11,632 bases of DNA, taken from NCBI GenBank assembly GCA_045660565.1, contig JAZRDX010000049.1, forward strand, positions 1 to 11,632, written 5' to 3'. Shown here piece by piece: positions 6,965-11,632 of this stretch (the first letter of the stretch is position 1; the number at the start of each line of letters is the position of its first letter). The notes under the pieces are model-generated. The model ran no database searches, had not been told where the DNA came from, and worked only from the letters and a program-made list of their open reading frames with translations. This DNA is from SIG673 sp045660565 (GTDB lineage: Bacteria; Bacillota; Clostridia; Oscillospirales; CAG-272). Made by a program: the position numbers and the translations under genes.

Positions 6965-7716
6965 AAGAAAATACGTCTCCCTATTCTATAGAAATCACCG
7001 ATGTTTATAAGCATTTCAGGGTTTATAAGGATAAGGGAACAGAGCTTAAAGATAAGATACTTTTCAGACACCGGAATAACTATACGGAGCATAAGGTATT
7101 AAACGGAGTTAATATCAACATTAAGCCCGGAGAGGCGGTAGGCTTTGTAGGACATAACGGATGCGGAAAAAGTACACTGCTTAAAATGATAAGCAGAATA
7201 ATATATCCCGACAAGGGCAGTATAACCACGAGAGGACGCATTTCCGGTCTTATAGAGCTCGGCGCGGGCTTTCATCCGGATATGACGGGAAGAGAGAACA
7301 TCTATACCAATGCTGCGATATACGGTCTTTCCAAAAAGGAGATAGACGGGCGTCTTGAGCGCATTATAGAATTTTCCGGACTCCGTGAGTTTATCGATAC
7401 ACCCGTCAGAACCTATTCGTCGGGTATGTATATGAGACTCGGTTTTTCGGTAGCGATAAACGTTGACGCCGAAATACTGCTTATAGACGAGATTTTAGCG
7501 GTTGGAGACAGTGAGTTTCAGAACAAATGCTTTAACGAGCTTAGATCTATAAAGGACCGCGGAAAAACCATTGTTATCGTCAGCCATTCACTTGACCAAA
7601 TAGAAGCTATATGCGATAAATGCTATTGGATCAATGACGGCGCGGTACAGATGGAGGGTGATCCCCATGCGGTTCACTGTGCGTATCTTGGCGGTATCGG
7701 AGCTACGGGAAATTAA
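6952..7716 (+). CDS. wzt: ABC polysaccharide export ATPase (Wzt/TagH type), no carbohydrate-binding domain
   Basis: The nucleotide-binding subunit that powers export by the preceding permease, 254 residues. Walker A GHNGCGKST is at 67-75, the ABC signature YSSGM at 155-159, Walker B ILLIDE at 175-180 and the switch His212 in SHSL. LIELGAGFHPDMTGRENIY (100-118) is the conserved Q-loop-region motif of this exporter family. The protein ends soon after the nucleotide-binding domain, so it lacks the C-terminal carbohydrate-binding domain with which O8/O9a-type Wzt reads a chain-end cap. Export should then not depend on such a cap. The ATG at 6952 is the only usable in-frame start; its ribosome-site spacing is unusually long. 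The next gene starts two bases after its stop. Confidence 0.95.
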   Translation: MEQLKENTSPYSIEITDVYKHFRVYKDKGTELKDKILFRHRNNYTEHKVLNGVNINIKPGEAVGFVGHNGCGKSTLLKMISRIIYPDKGSITTRGRISGLIELGAGFHPDMTGRENIYTNAAIYGLSKKEIDGRLERIIEFSGLREFIDTPVRTYSSGMYMRLGFSVAINVDAEILLIDEILAVGDSEFQNKCFNELRSIKDRGKTIVIVSHSLDQIEAICDKCYWINDGAVQMEGDPHAVHCAYLGGIGATGN

Positions 7717-7718
7717 AA

Positions 7719-8951
7719 ATGAGTGATACAACAAACGATATAACCAAACGAAAAAGAAATATTTTAGAGCGCATTCTTCTCCTCACCCCGATAGGGGACG
7801 GTACGGTAGAGGAGGCGCTCCTTATATGGCTTACGGTATCGGTGTGGGTACATTACGTTGTAAGCGGTGCAATAATGGTAGTTGTGCTTGCAGTAGTGTT
7901 GCTTATGCCTAAAATGCGTCAAAAATTCCTTAAAGAGAAAAAAATGTTCTTTCTCGGCATTATAATCTCCGCCTTTTCGCTTTTATCCTCGTGTATAGCG
8001 AAAAACCTTATCGGTATGGCAATATCCTTCGGTGTTTTTTTGATTATAACGCTCGGAGCTTTTGCAAAAAACGTTATGACGGAAGAGCGTTTCCAGAAGA
8101 TTTCGGTTATTTCCTGTATTGGCAGTGTGATTTCCGTTTTTGTTGCTCTATATCAGAATTTTATAAAGTACGGCGATAATCCGTATTACAGACCGACAGC
8201 GGGGGCTTTTAACGCGAACTATTACGGCGCGCTTATCGTGATGACGATGATAGTATGCATATATAACGTGTTAGACGTTAAAAAGCCGATAGAAAAACGG
8301 ACGTGGTATTATCCTTATAAGCTTGTTTTTATAGCCGTGTTCCTGTTAAACTGCGTTGCGCTTCTGGTATGCGAGAGCCGTTCGGCTTTGCTTGCTTTTC
8401 TGGTTTGTACGGTGTTCTACCTGTTTATAACCGGACGGTATATTCTTTTTGCCGAGGCGGTTTCTCTTGCCGTAGGTATAGGAGTCCTTGGATGGTTTTA
8501 TCCCGACGTGCTGTCGTGGACAAACTCTCTTGCCTTTTCAATCACCGAGCGCTCTACGATATGGAAGGATGCAATGCGTTCTTTTTCGCAAAATCCGTAT
8601 ACGGTGCTTTTCGGTAGAGGACCTATGTCCTATTACCACGTAATGGAAAAAGAGGGGCTGTTCATAGCCAATCACGCCCACAATATTATCGTGGATACTC
8701 TTATAAACGTCGGAATTATCGGTACGGCAGCGTATTCTCTTTTAATTGCGTATTTTGTAAAAGAGATATGGAGGGCAAGAGGAGAAGGGAATAAAGCGGC
8801 GTTTGCCGTAGGCTTTGTTTTCCTTGTTGAAATATTTGCTCAGGGAATAGCAGACGTAACCGTAATGTGGCATCAAAGCGCGCTTTGCTTTATCCTTATG
8901 ATGTCGGTTATAGGAAAAGAGCGAGCCGAAAACACGGGGATTTCAATGTAG
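7719..8951 (+). CDS. O-antigen ligase/polymerase family membrane protein (Wzy_C type)
   Basis: A multi-pass inner-membrane protein of 410 residues, within the usual range for WaaL/Wzy-type glycan transferases, which join lipid-linked sugar chains to an acceptor or to each other on the outer face. Hydrophobic blocks run through about 33-62, 76-113, 129-146, 169-184, 200-237, 241-261, 325-347 and 362-397. Family marks are RPTAGAFNANYYG (158-170), the CESRSALLAF stretch (218-227) and the loop HAHNIIVD (319-326). Translation probably starts at ATG 7719, with GGGA at 7707-7710 inside wzt and a two-base gap, so it is tightly coupled. Working with an ABC exporter, a ligase role fits better than a Wzx-dependent polymerase, but the two cannot be told apart by sequence. 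The acceptor is unknown. Confidence 0.85.
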   Translation: MSDTTNDITKRKRNILERILLLTPIGDGTVEEALLIWLTVSVWVHYVVSGAIMVVVLAVVLLMPKMRQKFLKEKKMFFLGIIISAFSLLSSCIAKNLIGMAISFGVFLIITLGAFAKNVMTEERFQKISVISCIGSVISVFVALYQNFIKYGDNPYYRPTAGAFNANYYGALIVMTMIVCIYNVLDVKKPIEKRTWYYPYKLVFIAVFLLNCVALLVCESRSALLAFLVCTVFYLFITGRYILFAEAVSLAVGIGVLGWFYPDVLSWTNSLAFSITERSTIWKDAMRSFSQNPYTVLFGRGPMSYYHVMEKEGLFIANHAHNIIVDTLINVGIIGTAAYSLLIAYFVKEIWRARGEGNKAAFAVGFVFLVEIFAQGIADVTVMWHQSALCFILMMSVIGKERAENTGISM

Positions 8952-9044
8952 CTTCAGTTTTTAGTTTTAATACTCGTTGCTGTGCTGCAAAGTAAAGCCG
9001 TGTCTTAGTTTTTATAGTAGCAGTCCAGAAGGACGGCAGAATGG

Positions 9045-10286
9045 ATGGTAAATATGGCACTTCACGTTTTAGACGAGGCAATTCGCTGTCTCGAATGTAA
9101 AAAACCGCAGTGTATAGCAGGTTGTCCCATAGAGACACCTATACCGCAGATTATTAAGCTTATGAAGGAAAACCGTCTTGACGAGGCGGGAAGAATATTA
9201 TTTGAAAACAATCCTCTGACAACGGTTTGCAGCCGTATATGTAACCACGAAAAGCAGTGTGAGGGACACTGTGTGCTTAACAAAAAAGGCGCTCCGGTGC
9301 ATTTTTCCGCAATAGAGAGCTACATATCATCGGCATACGCGTCCAAAATGGTAAAAGGACCTGCGACACCGAACGGACACAGAATAGGAATCATCGGCTC
9401 GGGCCCTGCGGGTATTACGATAGCAATTATACTTGCGCGTTACGGATACAAGGTAACGATATTCGAAAGCAAGGATAAGATAGGCGGTGTTCTACGTTAC
9501 GGTATTCCCGAGTACCGTCTGCCGAAAAGTATACTTGACGATCTCCAGTACCGTCATTTGGAGCTTAAGGGAATACAGATACGTCCGAACACACGTATAG
9601 GCGACGCTATAAGCCTTGACGACCTTTTCCGCGACGGATATGAGGCGGTGTTTATCGGAACGGGTGTATGGAGACCGAACGTTCTGCATATAAAGGGCGA
9701 GACCTTCGGAAACGTTCACTACGCGATAAACTATCTTAACAATCCGTCCGTATATAAGCTCGGAGGTAAGGTAACCATAATAGGTGCTGGAAATGCCGCT
9801 ATGGACGTTTCAAGAACGGCTCTCCGCAACGGAAGCAGCGAAGTAACCTGCTTCTCGATAACGAAGGAGGTATCCGCAAGTCAGTACGAGTTTTCTTACG
9901 CAAAGCTTGAAGGAGTAAAATTTGAATATAACTTAAAGCCGGTAGAGATAAAGGACGACGGCGTGGTATTCAGAAAGGTTGTCGAAAACGACGACGGCAG
10001 CTTTACCGAATGTGAGGGAGAGGATATATTCTACCCGTCGGATTCCGTTATTATCGCGATAAGTCAGGGACCGAGAAACGTAATAGTTAACTCTACGAGC
10101 GGTCTTGAAACCAACCAAAGGGGACTTCTGGTTGCCGATGAGGACGGTAAGACGACGAGACCGGGCGTATTCGCATCTGGCGACGTTGTAAACGGCTCGC
10201 GTACCGTTGTTGAATCGGTAGCGAGAAGCAAAAAGGTTGCCGAGGCAATGCATGAGTACGTACAAAGCCTTAGTAAGAATAAATAA
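9045..10286 (+). CDS. GltD/NfnB-like FAD- and NAD(P)-dependent iron-sulfur oxidoreductase
   Basis: A flavoprotein of 413 residues, somewhat shorter than the roughly 460 of common GltD/GltA subunits. The N-terminal iron-sulfur domain has eight cysteines in two groups: Cys15, 18, 23, 27 and Cys62, 66, 72, 76. An FAD-binding GIIGSGPAG follows at 115-123, with GGVLRYGIPEYRLP at 147-160, then an NAD(P)H-binding TIIGAGNAA at 244-252 and the FAD-closing FASGD at 376-380. Members carry electrons from NAD(P)H to a partner, such as the glutamate synthase large subunit or an NfnA-type subunit; no such partner is in the window, so the role is open. The start is uncertain: ATG 9045 is 11 bases from AAGGA (9029-9033) and an in-frame ATG lies at 9054. 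It lies 93 bases after the ligase-family gene, with no clear terminator or promoter between them, and seems functionally unrelated to the sugar cluster. Confidence 0.87.
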   Translation: MVNMALHVLDEAIRCLECKKPQCIAGCPIETPIPQIIKLMKENRLDEAGRILFENNPLTTVCSRICNHEKQCEGHCVLNKKGAPVHFSAIESYISSAYASKMVKGPATPNGHRIGIIGSGPAGITIAIILARYGYKVTIFESKDKIGGVLRYGIPEYRLPKSILDDLQYRHLELKGIQIRPNTRIGDAISLDDLFRDGYEAVFIGTGVWRPNVLHIKGETFGNVHYAINYLNNPSVYKLGGKVTIIGAGNAAMDVSRTALRNGSSEVTCFSITKEVSASQYEFSYAKLEGVKFEYNLKPVEIKDDGVVFRKVVENDDGSFTECEGEDIFYPSDSVIIAISQGPRNVIVNSTSGLETNQRGLLVADEDGKTTRPGVFASGDVVNGSRTVVESVARSKKVAEAMHEYVQSLSKNK

Positions 10287-10303
10287 CAAAAATTATATAA
10301 AAT

Positions 10304-10339
10304 AAAGCCTTGAGGGAATAAAACCTTCAAGGCTTTTTT
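10304..10339 (+). terminator. Strong intrinsic terminator after the oxidoreductase gene
   Basis: AAAGCCTTGAGGG (10304-10316) pairs with CCTTCAAGGCTTT (10324-10336): 13 bp including one G-T pair, a 7-base loop, and a T-tract reaching 10339. It lies 18 bases after the stop codon and about 30 bases before the insertion sequence. The A-rich left flank means it may also work for transcripts arriving from the right. Confidence 0.93.
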
Positions 10340-10370
10340 GTGTAAACGAAAACCACGCGATAGTTGAAGT

Positions 10371-10390
10371 TGTCAATAGAAAGTAGACAC
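10371..10390. repeat. Candidate terminal sequence of the IS element
   Basis: The 20 bases TGTCAATAGAAAGTAGACAC lie between the host terminator and the transposase stop. They begin with TG and contain a short inverted pair TGTC/GACA. Position and composition fit an IS3-family end, but the partner repeat is outside the window, so this is not proven. Confidence 0.45.
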
Positions 10391-10406
10391 AAAAAACCAC
10401 ATTTTT

Positions 10407-11336
10407 TCAAAACCCCTGTTCGATTCTGAATTGAACAGGGGTTTTGTAGTTCAATTTAGAAGAAAGCCGTTCGTTATTAAAATAATACACATAATTTTCA
10501 ATGAACTCTGGGAATGACTTTATACTTTTCATATCAAAGTCGTGTTTTAATTCTTCTTTTATCCAGCCGTTAATAGATTCAATAATTGGATTATCTGTTG
10601 GTGTTCCTACTCTTGACATAGAACGTTCAATTGTGGTATAATCTTTATGGGCTAAATAGAAGCCTGTTGAGGAGTAGACGCTACCTTGGTCGGTGTGCAA
10701 AATGACTGGGTACGGTTGCTCCTTTACTCTTTCTAAAAGTTTTTTAAGGCAGTTGTAATATGGAATATTGCTATTTTGGGTTCTTGTTACCGAGCTTGCT
10801 ATGATTTCATTATTGTATGTATCTAATATGTAAGTCCATTCCCACCTAACACCTTTATGAAATATACATGTCATATCCGACACAACGATTTCAAGCGGTT
10901 TCGTTGCTTTCCAATTGCCTTTTACTTTATTAGGAAATTTGACGTTTTCCTCGCCTTTACTTGCACGATACCCTCGTTTAGTTTTTGAGCGTATTCCTGC
11001 GTATTTACAACACTTGTGGGCAAGATTGTCGGAAAACAGCCATCCGGTATTATTTCGTATTATGTTTGCGAGATAGTGATACCCTTTGGATTTATGCTTT
11101 TTATGTTGCTCCATTAGTAATTTTGTCAGCAATATTCTATTTTGTTCATAGCGGTTCGGCTTATCCTTGCGTGCTAACCATTTGTAATATCCCGATCTAT
11201 TAACCGACATAATCTCGCAAAGATATTTTACACTGTAATTATCTTTTAAGAGATATATTATTTCGTATTCACATCTTTTATGGTAACGAACTCCTTGTTT
11301 GCACCAACTCCTTTCACTGCGTACCCTTTTTTTAAT
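10407..11336 (-). CDS. IS3-family transposase OrfB (DDE integrase-core part)
   Basis: The catalytic half of the transposase, which cuts and joins the element ends. Counting from the internal Met at 11210, the rve/DDE triad is Asp112 (in VVSDMT), Asp174 (in HTDQGSVYS) and Glu211 (in DNPIIES), followed by the conserved KEEL. The N-terminal HTH_21-type segment is VKYLCEIMSVNRSGYYKW; its first part lies upstream of 11210, so that ATG is not the natural start. The frame is open back to 11345 with no ATG, GTG or TTG before 11210. Expression is expected as an OrfAB fusion by -1 slippage at 11327-11333; an ATT codon at 11336 is a possible independent start, as reported for IS911. The final residues EQGF and the stop lie in a strong hairpin. 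Confidence 0.92.
   Translation of the reverse strand: MKKRVRSERSWCKQGVRYHKRCEYEIIYLLKDNYSVKYLCEIMSVNRSGYYKWLARKDKPNRYEQNRILLTKLLMEQHKKHKSKGYHYLANIIRNNTGWLFSDNLAHKCCKYAGIRSKTKRGYRASKGEENVKFPNKVKGNWKATKPLEIVVSDMTCIFHKGVRWEWTYILDTYNNEIIASSVTRTQNSNIPYYNCLKKLLERVKEQPYPVILHTDQGSVYSSTGFYLAHKDYTTIERSMSRVGTPTDNPIIESINGWIKEELKHDFDMKSIKSFPEFIENYVYYFNNERLSSKLNYKTPVQFRIEQGF
10408..10446. repeat. 18-bp near-perfect hairpin across the transposase stop codon
   Basis: Bases 10408-10425 pair with 10429-10446 around a CTG loop, with a single G-T pair (10422-10432). The middle is AAAACCCCTGTTC against GAACAGGGGTTTT. It covers the last dozen codons of orfB and two bases of its TGA. On either strand the stem ends GGGGTTTT, a weak terminator shape, so it may stop transcription leaving or entering the element. 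Confidence 0.8.
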
Positions 11337-11629
11337 CTTTCGTTTTCAATCTTTAGCTTTGCTATTTCTAACTTTAATCGTTCAGTTTCGGAGAGATTTT
11401 TACTTGTATGTAAAGCTGCATATTTGTTTCCGCTTCTTTTTGCTTCCTCAAAGGCAGCTTCTCCCTTAATGGTGAACTCTCGGATCCATTTACAGATCAT
11501 GCTATGATCCGCATTGTATATTCTTCCAAGCTCTCTCGCAGAAAGGTGTTCTTCTGTATACCTCTTGATTATTTTTAGCTTATCTTCTTTTGTCCATATG
11601 CGTTTCTTTTGTCCCTTTTTCATTTGCAT
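11258..11629 (-). CDS. IS3-family transposase OrfA (helix-turn-helix, leucine zipper)
   Basis: The DNA-binding half of the IS3 transposase, about 123 residues. A homeodomain-like HTH spans residues 12-52 (WTKEDKLKIIKRY, then LSARELGRIYNA and ICKWIREF), which binds the element ends. A leucine-zipper coiled coil at about 78-101 has Leu85, Leu92 and Leu99 in heptad spacing and should mediate multimer formation, as in IS911 OrfA. The frame reaches three bases from the window edge without an upstream stop, so the start is uncertain: ATG at 11629 or, with GGA placed six bases ahead, the ATG at 11623. OrfA alone usually acts as a regulator; fused to OrfB by frameshifting it gives the active transposase. 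Confidence 0.9.
   Translation of the reverse strand: MQMKKGQKKRIWTKEDKLKIIKRYTEEHLSARELGRIYNADHSMICKWIREFTIKGEAAFEEAKRSGNKYAALHTSKNLSETERLKLEIAKLKIENERLKKGYAVKGVGANKEFVTIKDVNTK
11324..11335 (-). other. Programmed -1 ribosomal frameshift site of the IS element
   Basis: On the minus strand the orfA codons read TTA AAA AAA GGG (11335 to 11324), giving the slippery heptamer A-AAA-AAA, where both tRNA-Lys can slip back one base. After slippage the reading frame is exactly that of orfB and stays open to its stop at 10407. GGTACG (11325-11320) can pair with CGTTACC (11288-11282), with one bulge, as a possible stimulatory stem. Site and frames are seen directly; slippage efficiency is not known. Confidence 0.85.
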
Positions 11630-11632
11630 TCC

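Larger units (their letters stand above)
10371..11632 (-). mobile_element. IS3-family (IS150-like) insertion sequence, one end outside the window
   Basis: Transcribed leftward, this holds the two overlapping transposase frames of an IS3-family element in the usual order orfA, orfB, the second in the -1 frame. The likely 3' end is the TGTCAATAG...GTAGACAC sequence beginning near 10371, which starts with the TG expected of this family. The matching terminal repeat and target duplication lie beyond 11632, so the exact boundary is a guess to within a few bases. Both frames look intact and all catalytic residues are present, so the element may be active. It has landed in non-coding DNA just behind a terminator, disrupting no visible gene. 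Confidence 0.9.

Noticed and set aside
7991..8617. Plus-strand out-of-frame open frames within the ligase-family gene
   Set aside because: They lie inside the 410-residue membrane protein in another frame and have no domain of their own.
10985..11203. Plus-strand open frame of 72 codons inside the IS element
   Set aside because: Antisense to the OrfB N-terminal region, with no ribosome site; a shadow.
1..11632. CRISPR array, tRNA or rRNA genes, prophage genes
   Set aside because: No regularly spaced repeats, no tRNA-like T-loop with acceptor arm, no rRNA segments and no phage structural or integrase genes were seen.

Overview
The window looks like a chromosomal segment of a low-to-moderate GC member of the Clostridia. 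Evidence: the standard bacterial code works throughout; codon use is rich in AGA (Arg), ATA (Ile), CTT (Leu) and GGA (Gly); Shine-Dalgarno sites are of the GGAG/AAGGA type; there is a CcpA-type cre-like operator; and an IS3-family element is present. I cannot name a genus. This is inference, not a database result.

Layout. Bases 1-131 are the 3' end of what looks like a structured non-coding RNA (several nested hairpins) closed by a clear intrinsic terminator. About 360 bases of AT-rich DNA follow with no gene. Around 489-522 there is a promoter-like -10 with an almost perfect cre-like palindrome just upstream, then a hairpin-rich leader of about 220 bases that runs into the first gene.

Bases 750-8951 carry seven co-directional genes that form a plausible surface-polysaccharide pathway: a phosphohexomutase (Glc-6-P/Man-6-P to the 1-phosphate), a single-domain mannose-1-phosphate guanylyltransferase (makes GDP-mannose), two GT4 glycosyltransferases (likely users of GDP-mannose), an ABC-2 exporter permease and ATPase (Wzm/Wzt or TagG/TagH type), and a multi-pass O-antigen ligase/polymerase-family protein. 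Gaps are short (overlap of 4 bases to 39 bases) from manC onward, so these six are likely one operon; the mutase is separated from manC by 113 bases containing a weak terminator-like hairpin, which could act as an attenuator. No priming glycosyltransferase, no mannose-6-phosphate isomerase and no flippase/chain-length partner lies in the window.

Bases 9045-10286 encode a GltD/NfnB-like iron-sulfur flavoprotein oxidoreductase that appears unrelated to the sugar pathway, followed by the strongest terminator in the window. From about 10371 to the right edge lies one end of an IS3-family (IS150-like) element on the minus strand, with orfA, orfB, a well-formed -1 frameshift site, and an 18-bp hairpin that spans the transposase stop codon. 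Its other end lies outside the window.
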